A stretch of 64,000 bases of DNA from Trichoplax sp. H2 (GCA_003344405.1 NOWV01000024.1:667208-731207), one strand, 5' to 3'. Positions 1-12,919 are shown, numbered from the stretch's first letter. Notes: generated by a model from the letters alone, not told the origin. Program-made: numbers and translations.

Positions 1-633
1 AGTACATTTTAAACCGGTACCTCATATAATTGTTACCGTCCAAGTACGAAATCAGGAAAATTCGCGAAATGCCTAGTCAATTTGCAAAATGCCATACCTC
101 TGGTATTATTAATCGATGAAAAAACTTTAAAGCTAATGTTAAGTGTAACAGTAAATATCATAATCAAAGAACTTGTAAAAATATATTGTAATTTTCGTAA
201 TCAGAACATTATCAATTCAATAATAACTACTTAATTGATAATAGTATCTCTAAATGTTTTGCAATTACTAAATTGCAAGTTATACATGTACTGATTATTT
301 GAATTAGTCTATTATTACTAGTATAATCATCAGTGAAAAATAGATTCTCTGTTTTTTTAGTAATATGACTGCATGAATAATAATAATTTCTCTGATTTAT
401 AAAAGAAGACGGTTTCTCTGATTTACGGGTTTGGGTATTTTGCAGTTTGCGAAGTGACTGGGCATTCCTCAAATATTTTGAACTTCGTACTCAAACGGGT
501 ACTAATATTCTATATTTACTATTGTATAACATGGAGTACTGTGATATAGTATCAATTTATACATCTATTTCGAACGCAATCGATTTGTCTATTTATGCCG
601 GTAAAATCGATCTCTCATTTTAGTCATACTTAC
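1..633. other. Left edge: intron or flank of Eph-like gene 1, with short repeat motifs
   Basis: No coding exon is convincing here. The second fibronectin domain and membrane exon expected for gene 1 are not found, so they probably lie beyond the window. Positions 38-107, read on the minus strand, match 43845-43912: both contain the words GACTAGGCATTTCGCGAATT and TTTCGTACTTGGACGGTAAC. A looser relative lies near 445-505. Confidence 0.5.
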
Positions 634-3600
634 CTCCATCATTCGTAGTAACTAGAATTGTTTGACAAGGTAGTTTTCTTTGCTCAATATTTCTTAAATA
701 GGCTATTGGAGTTACTCTCATCCAGTAGGTAGTAAAAGGTTTTAAATTACTAATCTTATAAATTTTAGCAATTGTCATATTTTTAATTATTGGTCGAAAT
801 CTCCTTGCAAAATCATTTGTCGATATCCCGGAGCAATTAAAGCATTCCAAGTCGAATATGAGTTTATCCTTTAGTTCTTCAGCGATGTAACCGATCCTCA
901 AGTCTACGCTCTGATTATGCTTTCGAAGATAGGTTAAAGGGCAAGTTGGAATATCTAATGATAATCATTTGGAGATAATTAAAATATCAGTCATTTAGCT
1001 ATGGAGGATCTACCAAAATTATTACTCTATCCTATTATGTTGGACTAGACTTCTATTCTCAATTTATCGAGTAATGTCAAGTCACTATGTCGCTTCTAGA
1101 TACTTACTAATACATAAATTGGAGATATGCATCACTTTATCTCGTGTGCACAGACATTTTTTTGATCCAGTTACGATCGCAACGGTCCCTAGTGGACATT
1201 TTTTACATGGATTGGAGGAGATATCCGGCTTAAAGTAGTTAACAGGACAATCTAAAGGATAGGTTAAGGATAGGTTAATGAAAAATTTACTAAATTGGCT
1301 TAAATGCCCCAAAATTACATCATTTTAGACGTCTAATTGTCAGATAAGATTACAAATACATTTTACTTTGTATGTTTTAGACTTGATGTAGCAGCTGGCT
1401 ATTACATTTGGATATTTTTACACACATTTAATGAAATTTTGAGCTGTATCAGATCTTATCCGTTATTAGAAAGTACTGTATATTAATTATATTCGTTATT
1501 TTAAAATGGGATTCTAAAAGAATAGCTGAAGGTAAGCTTATAATGTATAAAGTCCTAGATTTCTTGTAAGCCAATAGACTAAACATTAAAATGTTGCAGC
1601 TCTTTGTGACAGTGTTATATACTGTATTAGAGTAGAAATATCTATGTTAGGATAATTCTGTTAGCCTATCCTTATTTAGTTAACTTCTAATTTGGATATA
1701 CTGTGCTTTAATATAGCATTGACTTTTTATGACCGAAACACATATACACGTACTGAAATTAATAGTTATAATAGGGAATGCAAATCATCTACTTACAATT
1801 CGAATCATTGTGATTGTAATTTACTTATAGCAGATTGTAAATTATCATGGAAATGTTCCGTGATAGAACATATCGTAATCTGACTATTCTGTATTAGTCA
1901 TTACATGCCTATGTTCGTAAATATTGTTATCTGCATTAAGGGAGCAGTAGCTAAAATTAATATCTAATTCAGCAAATGATTCCAAAGTTAATTGTATTAT
2001 CTATGACTCATGAAGTATTGAGGAATAGTATGTAAATGCAGTATATCGTGAAATAAAGTGGATTCTCAAACTTAGTGTTCAACGTAAAATACGAGGCGTC
2101 TAAGTCTTTGTGTAGTCTGCTAGTAGAGCAAAAATTGTTTCTGATAGTGCAGATATCATTCCTTGATATGTGGTTCAAGGAATTGACTTATTGATCGTAC
2201 ATTACGTTATCTTGTTGCAAAGCTGTTTTATGACACTCTTTTAAAAATGAATAAGTTGCTTCTATTTAGATCAATATTAATTAATATCATTCTAATCATT
2301 AGGGAATACTCTTATATTAATAATGTTTATTTTAAAGGGCATGCTAAAGCTATAAGTGAACTTAAGCCTATTCAGTATAAAGTCTTCAATTTCGAGTAGG
2401 TCAGAGTACTAAATGTCTATATACCGTAATATGGTCTAGAGACTTGCTCCGAAATGAAAAAGTTGTATCTACTTTTAATCTACGCGTACATTAATCAATA
2501 TCATTGTAATCACTCGGAAATACTCGTTTATTAATTATGTTCGGTTAGCTTAAAAATGGTTTCCTAAATGCTATTTTTGACAGTAAGCCTATATTGCATA
2601 AATGTATTCGATTTCGAGCAAGCCAGTAAACTTAATATAAAATATAGAAGCTTCTTTTGGAAATGAATAAGTTGCTTCTATTTTTGTCTACATTAATTAA
2701 GATCATTCTAATCATCAATACCCTAATATTAATATTATTCGCTTTTTAGAGGGTATCCTAAAAGTTATAGCTGAAGGTAAGTCTATGCTGTTGTTACGAT
2801 GCGTAATTTCTGACGAGACTATAAAAGGCTGGTGCCTGAAGATCCTTTTTAGTTAGTTAGTTAGTCGGTTGGATAGTCAACTAGTTTTTCAATTGATATT
2901 TAATTGTAAAGTCTATAATCTTGGGTGCCGAGATTTCTTCAGTATTAAATGATAGTAAATCTCTGACTTTCTCGTCTACACTATCTATGACGCTATAATT
3001 ATACCATAGTATTCGGTCGTTGGAACTGAATTATTTGGTGATATAGCTAATCTCGCCTCTTTAAGTTAGTAAGTGGCGTTCTCCGCAAGGATTGGCGTGT
3101 ATAGACTACTTTGTCACTAGTGGTGTGTGACAGCTGTATAAAAGTCTTCGAATTTCAGCAGGCCAGCAGACTGAATATTTAAGTTTAGAAGTTTCTTTTG
3201 AAAAGAATAAGTTACTTCTACTTTAATCTAATTTATTTAATAACGTTCCAACTGTAAGTACTATATGAGAATGATGGCCATAGCTTGTGCCAGAATAATT
3301 CTTTAATAACTATTTTAAGTTAAAAGACGGCAAGTAGTTTTTTACTGACCATAGCAAACAGGCGGAAGCCCCTCTTGAATGGATCGTCTGTCTTTACCAG
3401 CAGCACAAGGACAGTTATTGACATAATTGATATATTCACCATTTGCGGTACATTCCGCTGTGGGTTTTATCCCATCTGCCGATGAAGCTGAGGTACCGCT
3501 ACATCGACCCTGTACAATTATTGATTTACTAGCTGGTGCTATAACACGTGGAAATGATGCTTCGCCATAATTTGTTTCGGGACATACATAGTACCAAATG

Positions 3601-6600
3601 GTAACTCTTCTAACATTGGTACATGTCCCGCGATCTTCAATATTGAAATACTTGCCGCCATAGTTTAAATCAGAATCATCAATGATTACTTTAGAAGCCA
3701 CATTAGCTGGAGGTCTTCGACTACTATCCATATATGTAGTCGGCTGTTGATTATTGGTTGTTCCACTATCCTGACGCGTCAGGAGTAGCGTATAAGTTAG
3801 CAGCAAGGAAGGCTAAAAGTAAAATAGATTTAATGAGTTCTCCGAACATTTCAAACTAACAAGGCTAAATTGATTATTTGGTGTCCGTTTTAAAATTGAT
3901 ACTAAATTATTGCAAGATTATTATATGATTACTCAAAATTGTTAACATAGCATACTAGGCAAAGATTTCCGGACAATTTATTAGCTAATGTGATGTAATA
4001 AACTCTCAGGGTTGAGGGGCAGTTGAAGAAATTAGCTGGGCAGTTGATAGTGCTCTCATAATTCAGGTTGAAATAGATTGCTTTTACACCAGGAATTTTG
4101 GGAATAAATGGAGATATTAGCCATGCTTGCTGCTGAGGACGTCGATTACATATTCTATAGTAACTATAAGTATTTTCCGGTGATGGCGGGCGATAGGTAA
4201 ACTAAAATCGAAATAAATAAGAAAAATAATACATAATCATTTTCGTAAATAGTCGTTACGGAAATTAGGATAGTATCAAAATTATTGAAGCTTTTTATCC
4301 CATTATCTTTTTATAAAGAAATAAACAGGATGGAATAACGCGGTTATACAAAGATATTTATGATTAACTAGAGGCTGGTTTTAGATCATCAATACAGTAG
4401 AGAATATCGATATAAATGAATTAATGAATTACAGATTTGGTCAATTTTGAATAAAACAATAATTATGACGTTTGATATCAGAGTGAAAAATTGTTAAATA
4501 TTTCTAGTAAATAACACCGGAAGATGTGTACGATAAAACTGAGGGCTGGTTTTAATTCATTATTACAGTAAAGAATATCGATAGAAATATATTAATGAAT
4601 TATATATTTGTTATGTCGTTTAGAAAAACAATAATTATGATACTTGGTATTAGAAGAAAAAATTGGTAAATATCTCGATTGCATAACGCTACAAATGAAT
4701 AAATATTTCTATCTTATGACTCTGCAAGGTATGCATTACAAAATTGAGGACTGATCTGAAGGCCATTAATACTGTAAAGAACATTGATATAAATAAATTG
4801 ATGAATTACCGTTCAAAATTTCGTAAAATTTTTGAATAAAACAATAATTATGATAGTTGATATTAGTATGAGAAGTTATCGTTAAATAATTCTATCCTAT
4901 AGCTCCGAAAGATTTCAGTATAGTAATATCGATAACTGAATTTGTTAATCTTGTGCTAGGAAAGTGCTATTCGGTAGCAACAAAAATAAATCCCTGTTAA
5001 ACAGTAGGCAAAAAAAATAGGCTATTACGGCATTTATCATTTAGACTAAAATTTGAGGCGGATGATGATCACATAATTTCATCGCATTTCATGAAGATTA
5101 ACGAATAAAGTCGATAAATACTATCGATTTGATCTCATTCTATCATTTTATGCGCATATTAATAAATCATCCGTGACTAATTCTAGATTGAATCAACACC
5201 ATCGCAGAATTGTATCGTGCTATCTTTAATTATGATTGAGAATAAAAAATACAAACATTGACTGCTTGATTGGAATTATTAAATATAGCACAGTTTTGCC
5301 AAACTCTCCAGTTCCACGCATTGCGATAAGTATCTAGAATCGTAACTACATCAATCAGATCCGAGTAAGCATCCGAAGTCATAAACAGAAATAAAATATT
5401 GGAAATTAGTTAATGAGAACAAATAAATGCAATATCTCAGTATTGTTTTATATACAGAATTTCATGACTGAAAACTTAATTCAGGAAAGAAAATATGTAC
5501 AGGATAATGGGCTTAAAATGATGTTAAAATTACAAGAGTACCTAATACAATCGCAATCGTTTAAATTAAAAATGTAATTTTCATATAATAAGGAGAAAAA
5601 TGATCATCTAGTACAACACATTTAAACTGATTGCAAGAACCTAAGCAAACATACACCTTAAGTATACTTGAATACATTCGTAAAAGTAGAATTGTTCATT
5701 TGTGCGTCTTAGTTGATTGATATGAGATTAACTCAATGTTAATTTATGATTTTGACTATTCGCTTTGCGACATAGGAGTATCTTACTGACTAGTATAACA
5801 ATCCACCACATCAGTATCTTTAAAGCTTAGATTGAACTGTATTTATCAATAGAAGATGATTTGAGGAAGTGATTTCAGTAGAGAGATCCGAAATTCATTT
5901 CTGTTATCATCAACAAGCATGTTGATAATGCATTTTACAAACAGTAGGTTTACAACATAGACGCCGTAGGTATTAACATCTTAAGCTCTCCTATTGGAAG
6001 TTGGAAATTTAGTCACCAATATACCGCATAAGTCGGCTATTTAAGCTGAATACTTTATGGTAATAGCGTATGAATAAGGGTCTTTTAGTTATTGTAATCC
6101 AGTAATTATTGCTAGTAATTTGTTCTTTACAAGCTTGATGCAAAACTCACTAGGTACATGTCTTAGGGCATATCTGTATACTGCATGTATAAATGTAGTT
6201 GCAGTAATAGGTAAGAGAGTGAATAGTAAAGATCTTCTAATACAGTAATCGAACCTATTTGCATTTATCTATCCTATAGCCTGTTGCGTAATGAGCGGAA
6301 GGAATTGAAGAAATGAAGATTGAAAGCTCAGTACTTAGTTCTAAGAATTGTTAGGTATTATCTATGAGCTAATATCGTAGTAGTGCATGCGATAGCTTCA
6401 ATAAAGGGCGAAATGAAGAATTTATAATATCTCAAGCTCTTTCAAGCAAACTAAGCACTCCGCTAGTATAAGATGGATCCTAATTGCTACAGATTTTATC
6501 CCCAGAATTGTAAATAAGAGAATAAATGGAAATAAATATCTGTTGTCTCTCATTGATTCAATTCTTAAATTCGACATGTGCAGTAAATATATTTTGAACT

Positions 6601-6895
6601 CAGCTTATCACTAAGTCACTATTTCTTTAAATATGAAAATTAATATTTAAAGAATAAAAGTAATTTTCATGATACATTCAATAGCTATCATTAACCATAC
6701 TAGATATAACATAAGCTGTACTGATTTTATGAATCTTATAAATGTCGTTTATATCTCTAATTTCATTTAATCCTATATACATAAAAGCAATAAAATTCTT
6801 GATTAGACTAAAGCTATATCACCTTGATCAGCTTCGGATAGATCAAAATGCAACATAAATACCAGATTCAGAGCTAGAACTGTTGAAATGAGCAT
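634..6895 (-). CDS. Eph-receptor-like protein 1 (ectodomain, partial at 3' end)
   Basis: Six exons were placed: 6823..6895, 5257..5345, 3956..4201, 3350..3812, 1108..1251 and 634..954. They join in frame into 445 codons, running off the left edge. Exon 1 encodes a 24-residue signal peptide ending SEADQ. Exon 2 opens the ligand-binding domain with a VTILDT start, as in Eph receptors, and a W-x-x-W-Q-N-C motif. Exon 3 has YYRICN and WLISPFI. Exon 4 completes the domain (EDRGTC, WYYVCP, NNCPCAAG). Exon 5 is a GCC2/GCC3-type cysteine-rich module (KPDISSNPCKKCP). Exon 6 is the first fibronectin III domain with the Eph-style ECFNC pair and a DGG end. Domain order and cysteines fit the Eph family. 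Whether a kinase follows cannot be seen. Two introns hold large degenerate tandem repeats. Confidence 0.85.
1486..3240. repeat. Degenerate ~200 bp tandem/interspersed repeat in an intron of Eph-like gene 1
   Basis: Related blocks lie near 1486-1600, 2245-2420, 2455-2645, 2655-2790 and 3135-3235. Shared words include AATAAGTTGCTTCTA, ATTAATATCATTCTAATCA and TATAAAGTCTTC followed by AATTTCGAG(TA/CA)GG. The copies have diverged by substitutions and small indels. The first block is separated from the others by the inserted ~630 bp dispersed element. Confidence 0.65.
1605..2238 (+). mobile_element. Dispersed ~630 bp element, copy 1 (inverted partner at 41915-42550)
   Basis: Nearly the whole interval can be aligned by eye with the reverse complement of 41915-42550, for example TTAGAGTAGAAATATCTATG, TAAATTATCATGGAAATGTT and GTACATTACGTTATCTTGTT. 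The match fades sharply at both ends. The ends show only a weak inverted AGTGT(T/C)ATA similarity, so a MITE-like DNA element is possible but unproven. No transposase reading frame is present. A 63-codon plus-strand ORF inside it (1692-1883) looks fortuitous. Confidence 0.7.
4345..4900. repeat. Three degenerate ~170-200 bp tandem units
   Basis: Units start near 4371, 4541 and 4748. Each runs GAGG(C/G)CTGGTTTTA or GAGGACTGATCTGA, then TACAGTA(G/A)AGAA-ATCGATA, then ATTAATGAATTA, then AAAACAATAATTATGA and a GATATTAG tail. They sit in the intron of Eph-like gene 1 between the two 5' ligand-binding-domain exons. Confidence 0.75.
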
Positions 6896-9235
6896 CTTTC
6901 CTGCCTCTACATCAACTTCAAGTGTTAAAATGGCGTAAATTCCAAAGAAAAGGTAGAAGAATGTTCCAAGAACTTAAATCCTACAAGTATATCAAAAAAT
7001 TTTTATAGTGATTGCATTTTCTACGGATCTATTGTCTAAAAAAGTTCTTTCTAATATAATATAGGTTCGGTATAGCACACTTTAAACTGTAAAAGAAGTT
7101 TCACAGCTATAATACAGCTTTTCAAATGAGAAGATATTAACGGTATCCTATCCTATGGAATTCTATCAATATTAAAGCACATTTGATTGGAAGTACTATT
7201 TATAGATGCAATCTGACATCACTAACCCCGATCTACCGGATAGAATAGAAATATACTTGCAAATTCATACTGTATGCAGTAATTGGATTAATGGTGGTAT
7301 TAATTATTATTTTAGACATCGATTTTAACGCAATTATACTATAATTAAATTAGTATTTCAAATTGAAAAGAATGTTACTTTAATGGTATATATACGTACA
7401 GCAACTTATTATTGGTATTCTTGGCTATCGACCATGTTATTTTATTGTACTATTTACAGTAACCTAATTTTAGTATTTTGCATTTTGTTACTGTATTTTT
7501 AGTGATAGAGCAAAGAAAAATGTTATAAAAAAATTTGGCTACCGGTTTGATGTCTATGAATATTACAGCTAAGACATTATATTTAAAATCTTGAAAGCAT
7601 AGAAGAGATTGGATAATAACATTCGGTTGAATAAGCAATGTATGATCCTAGTCGTAATATAATCAATAAAATAACACTATTAATTGGCAGAGAGGGCTAT
7701 GTGACTTGTCACTGCAGTTATTGATAGGTTGACTAATATAGCTCTAGAATTATAATTCAATTGAAGACGGCAATCACATATAGAACTTTTTCCATCAGAA
7801 AAGAATACAGTGCAAGAAAAATAAGCTGTTTGCATGAAGTTTGGAGCTGTTATTAGTTATAAGATTCGATGATTAATATGAAGAAACTTTTTAAAGGTAG
7901 AACTATAAAAATCTCATATTCCTATGAATAATTTTCATACCCTAGATAAAAATTTCATTTGCATCATCCTGTATTTAGTAGACATTTTGATAATGTTCCA
8001 TAATCGAATAAAATAATGGCTGACTTCTTATAACATAATCAGCACTTTACAGTCAGAGCTTTTATATCATTTTAAGGAATACACTACTCTATTACATCTA
8101 CAGTATGTGCAATGTATTAGTCAATCCAAGAAGGCTATCCAATAAAATGGCATAAATAATATCTATTCATCATACTATTGATCGGATTACATTGAATGAC
8201 AAGATTTCGTACTCATAGTATTGATAGATTCATTAGTTTGGTAAGATATAAGTACTAATTTAATAAATTAATTAAAATGAAAATTCTACAGCTTGTTAAT
8301 GATTAGAAAGGTAGGTGAGATTAAACCATCACAATCCTTTCATCATAAAACTAGTCAATTCATAGTTAATTTACGTAAATATTACTTATCACTTAGATAA
8401 TATTATAAAACTGTAGTTATCTATGAAAGAATGTATAGCGTATAGATAGCGGCATTTTTAATAAATACTAAAGTACCCATGCATCATTTGAAGTACAGTA
8501 AATAAGACAAGTATTAGTAAAGCTCCTTCACGACAAATATAGCTAACCTTTACTTCTTTTCTTTTTAGCTATTAATCTTATATGCCCTACTTGATGACAG
8601 CTTGTATGCTGATCCATATGGACTGCTTTTAACCATAAATTATTATAGCGTACAATAAAGAACTTAGTGAATTTTCTTGATAAAATGCACTGGTGCTAGG
8701 TGTGTCAGAGATGATCGTTACTAACGTATATCTTCATGAAATTTTTTATCACCAGATGGAGATCATATTTAGATTTACTCTGTATTATAGCTTGAAGAGA
8801 TTTTCCATGCGTTAGAGAAACTTAAGCATAGCAAAATTATTTATTTAATAGCTAAAAATGGCCATGCACAGTGACAATAGTAAGAGTGGGCTATCTCATT
8901 CCTTTGGTGAAAAATGTCTTTATTGATTACCGTTTAAATAATATCCATTTTCCTACATATATTTACATTAACTGATATTAAGAAGTTATTAGTCGATAAT
9001 TATATCGATTTTTAACCTTTCGTATAGGGCCAATTACGCAATTTTAATAATTAGGATTTAAACTCAACTTGCATACTAACACTAGTATAAAGCTATTTTT
9101 AATCGTTACTTAAATAGGGTATATATCAAGTATTTACGATTTTACATCTATGGCTGATCTTAACACTTGTAAATGTCCTTAAAAACACTTTTTAATAAAC
9201 GATGATAATACTATATCGTTCAAAGCACCTGAAGC
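6896..9235. other. Gene-free spacer upstream of Eph-like gene 1
   Basis: This stretch is AT-rich with no open frame that I can join to neighbours. The minus-strand ORF at 7450-7638 is hydrophobic low-complexity sequence and is probably chance. It presumably contains the promoter of Eph-like gene 1 just above 6895, but I see no clear TATA box. Confidence 0.5.
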
Positions 9236-11372
9236 CTAAGCTATTCGAGCTGCTGACGTTTCACCTTGATCATTTTGGCTAAAGTAGCCATTCATAACCC
9301 TTTTAGAATAGATAATATCCTTAATACGGTCATGAAGTGCTTGATTTTCATCGCTGCTATTCTGTAATTGCAAATTTCGCTGCAATGGATCTATTTAATT
9401 GAAACCACAATTTTAAAGCGAAATCATCTGTTCATATTTATACCATGATAGTATATTTATGTGATATACTGTTGTCAATACCAGCTGTAATGATAAGTAC
9501 CTGTTGGGTTGGGCTGCTGATCAGGTTCAATTTGAATTTCTAATTTTGGTTTATAAACATTGCTTGCTAAATAAGACACAGTTAATTTTAAAACTAAAGG
9601 GGACTGACTATAAAAATATGCGGTAAAAAGCATTCGTACTACATTATAAAGCATCGGATTAAGAGCGATTTCAACTACTTATTACGAATTCTAAAGTCAT
9701 CAATATTTCAATTGGATGATAGCATTTACGATAGAAGCCATATCTAATTTAGTGCCAGAATGTTACTTAAACTAGAAAGACGAATTAAATGTTACCCTCA
9801 CTATCCGGGCAATCATAGAATTCTCCGGAAATATCACTTAGATTTTCAATTTCATCACAGCTAAAGAAATTTTCTCCTATTGTGGTAATTATTTAAGATT
9901 CTGATATCAATTCAATCAATTTGTTTCACCGTATCGAACTGCTTTCAATTACTGTATACCTGCTTTTTTTGCAGCAATTTTTCGACGTAACTTGAGTATT
10001 AACAGTTTTTGGCGAGCTGTTAATTTTATGCTCTTGTCTTGGGAACCTATTAAGTGAATTAATATTTTTATTAGCCAAATAATATGTTATAATGGTGTTT
10101 AAATTAAAGATTAATATTTTTACTCAGATATTATACAAGTCGATGGAAGTAGTTTAAAATTATCTTTTACCCGATTCATTTGCTTTAACTTTCTTATAGA
10201 GATTTCTGAGTATTTGTTTTTGTTGTTGCGATAACGTTGGCTTTTTATATGCCTGATCTAGAATAAAGAGTAGTGTATGATCCATTTCTAATGCTAATTG
10301 CTAATAAAATATTGTATCATTTATGGCATTAGTTTTGTTTGCTTTTCCTGATTATTACAGGTCTTCCCTTTACACTTGCAAAATTTCTTACCTTTTGTAG
10401 CTTTCCTTTGCTCCATCAGTTGTGCAGCTATAAGTGAACATGAAGTAGCTATCAAATATTTGTATTTTATTTCGTCAACTTTCGGTATCTTTTAGAATTT
10501 ATGTAAAAAATCTCCTCTTATATAAAAATAGTTATGTTAACAAATTATATCAATTCGAAAAGATTTTTTAGCGGTAAAATGGAGTAATTTCTATCGGATC
10601 CAACCTCGTGCAATAGATTCATATGCTGGTGGTAAATCTATAATAAAAATTTTAAAACCATTTAAGCCTGCTCACTTTAACATATCAATAATTAGTGATC
10701 AAGACATTTGGTAGTCAAGTAAATTTTCTGAAATACCTCTCGTGTTTTCTTTCTTATGTTTGCTAGACAGTTGTTTATGCAGTGATTTTCTCTCATCTGT
10801 AAATAGAAAAGAAAAGGATTTATTCGTACTTAAACGTAGCAATTATCTCATCTTTATTTAAAATAGGATATTCTAGCGATCTAGCGATTGGTTAGGATGA
10901 AATTAAGCAACATTTTCTTCATTAATTTTTATTTGTGCATCATTCCACAATATTGCATGGCAATAGCAATCAATATTACCGTAATATTCATGCCTTCTTG
11001 AAACTCGTGCATGGTCGTCACAATCTTTATTAGGTGAAATTATAATTATAACGGTAAACAAGATTAATCAAACAGCTATAACTTATCAAAAGCTATTAGG
11101 GATTACGGAAATCTTGAAACTTTATATTGCAAATCGCAAGATTGAATACATAGCTAAAATTATTTAAAAGTTAATGGAAGCTGTAAAACTAGATCGCAAA
11201 TCATCTTGATTTTCAATCTTTGATCACTGATTTTGAGCAATAAATTAACACCTATATGAACTCGATATCGTTGTTTCTCATCAGCTGAAAATGATCTGCA
11301 ATTATTAAAGATCATAAAATTTATTAAGTAGTCAGCCAGGAACTCATTACGCAATATCTTTGCTAGATGCAA
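9236..11372 (-). CDS. Unrecognised multi-exon protein, exon structure unresolved
   Basis: Several minus-strand segments look coding, but I cannot join them all in phase. The clearest is the last exon, 9236..9379, after acceptor TTGCAG: 47 codons beginning RNLQLQNSSDENQ and ending GETSAARIA-stop. Others lie near 9490-9550 (EIQIEPDQQPNPT), 9790-9865 (CDEIENLSDISGEFYDCPD), 9965-10030 (LTARQKLLILKLRRKIAAKK), 10175-10265 (KKPTLSQQQKQILRNLYKK), 10330-10440 (KKFCKCKGKTCNNQ), 10745-10800 (ERKSLHKQLSSKHKKE), 10920-11030 (HEYYGNIDCYCHAILWND) and 11160-11372 (a helical segment with AKILRNEFLADYLI). The basic helices and clustered cysteines and histidines suggest a nuclear or zinc-binding protein, but I recognise no family. 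These pieces may belong to more than one gene. Confidence 0.4.
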
Positions 11373-11454
11373 ATCTTCCGTTGATATTTTAAATTATACA
11401 TTATAACATAAGATCTAAAACAAAATTAGCATCTGCTTTATTATCAGAACATAC

Positions 11455-12834
11455 CGATCGTAATATCGATCATCATATCGATCTCTAATGCTGTCTAGGG
11501 ATCTTCGACGCCGCCTTCTATATTTTGGAGAATTTCTTCTTCGTGAACTGCTATAATCTAGATACGGCAAAGTAAACCTTATCAAAAAGATTAGAAACTA
11601 CAATTTTTAATTAAAACGGACAAGATTAAATTATTTATTTCTCATACACAATGACTAATTTTATTTTCAAAAGAATACTCTGTAAAAAAAATTGTTCGCT
11701 CAACATTTCTAGGTAGACATTTTTGCAGTTAATTTTAAATCGATTATTTCATACAATCAGATCCACTGTAGTAACGATCTTGACGTGAATATCTCCCTCT
11801 TCTTCGTCTATGTCTATAACCTGAGGAAGAATAGCTATCTATCGTTGATGAATCACCAGATGACGAGGAGGAAGATGATGATTTATTCTTCCTTTTGGAT
11901 TTCTTCTTCTTAGATTTCTTTTTCTTTGATTCACTCTTTTTCTTCTTATTTTTCTTCTCCTCTTTTTCCTTCTTCTTTCTTTTCCTCCTTCGAGATTGAT
12001 TGTCATTGTCTAAGAATGATAAATAGAATTACTGATATAAGGGTAAAATGCCGATTGCAGTAATAGAAGGAGTCTATTACATGGTCATTACAGATATAAA
12101 TTACGTCATTTGCTAGAATATTTAATGAATTACCTAGAGCTTGGTCTTGCGTATTTAAATTCCCGGCTAAACATATCATTAATTTTGTTAAAGTGGTAAA
12201 GAATAGAATAGTATTACTTACTAAGGTACTTTGTCAAAATTCTGTTAGGGATAAGTACAATGTTCTGTAACTAACTTACATATTCCTGCAGTAGTAGCTT
12301 GTCCTCTAGCATGAAGGACCACTTCGTCTTTATTTTTCCATCGATATTATTGGAGCAAATGATAAATTACTATTAACCTGAGCATTGATATTGAAATAAC
12401 TAATGCTACATAGAATTAAAGGAAAGCTGTATGCACAAAAATAAATTAATGTTTGTCAGTTCTATATACTAGTTCTGACAATTTTTACAACACATAAATT
12501 TAACCTTCCGATGAGTTGGAATTTTTATGCCGTCCGCAGCATCTGCAACAGGATTTCGAATCTAATAAGATAGTCAAAATTTACGTCTAAGAACGTTACA
12601 TATCTGCATACTTGCACTTTTAGAATACCATCGGCTTTGGTCCGAGCTTCAATTGCCAATATAATTGATGCAACATATTACAGTAGCCAATATTTTAGGC
12701 TTACCTTTACCACCTTCAACGTCTTTTTTTTTTCTACATTTTGTGCAGCAAAATAATATAGCACATAGGCCACAGCAGCAGAGAACTCTGTTAATTCGTT
12801 TATCTAGTAAGACATGAAGAAAAAGCAACGTCAT
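11455..12834 (-). CDS. Unrecognised protein: cysteine-rich hydrophobic N-terminus and Lys/Ser/Arg-rich C-terminus
   Basis: Exons 12705..12834, 12612..12646 and 12505..12561 join in phase. They give an N-terminus with a short hydrophobic, cysteine-dense stretch (VLCCCGLCAILFCCTKC), which could be a palmitoylated or membrane segment, followed by KKKD. A further segment near 12275-12335 (VVLHARGQATTAGI) leads in phase to a polybasic exon, 11744..12009. That exon has long K/E runs, eight serines, then SR-like YSSSGYRHRRRRGRYS and a stop. A donor inside this exon at 11755 could instead splice to 11455..11557 (YSSSRRRNSPKYRRRRRR), a second version of the same tail. The acceptor of the 12.3 kb exon is unresolved, so the N- and C-terminal halves may be separate genes. 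No family is recognised. Confidence 0.45.
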
Positions 12835-12919
12835 GATCGATTTCAGCTATTTTACTGTATATGCGAATTATTGTGGATTGAATAACGCAAAATAAATATT
12901 ATTTATGTAGTACAATTTC

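Noticed and set aside
227-472. 81-codon minus-strand ORF at the left edge, considered as the missing fibronectin exon of Eph-like gene 1
   Set aside because: It has no fibronectin motifs (no Trp core, no tyrosine corner), a low-complexity composition, and overlaps the short repeat motif.
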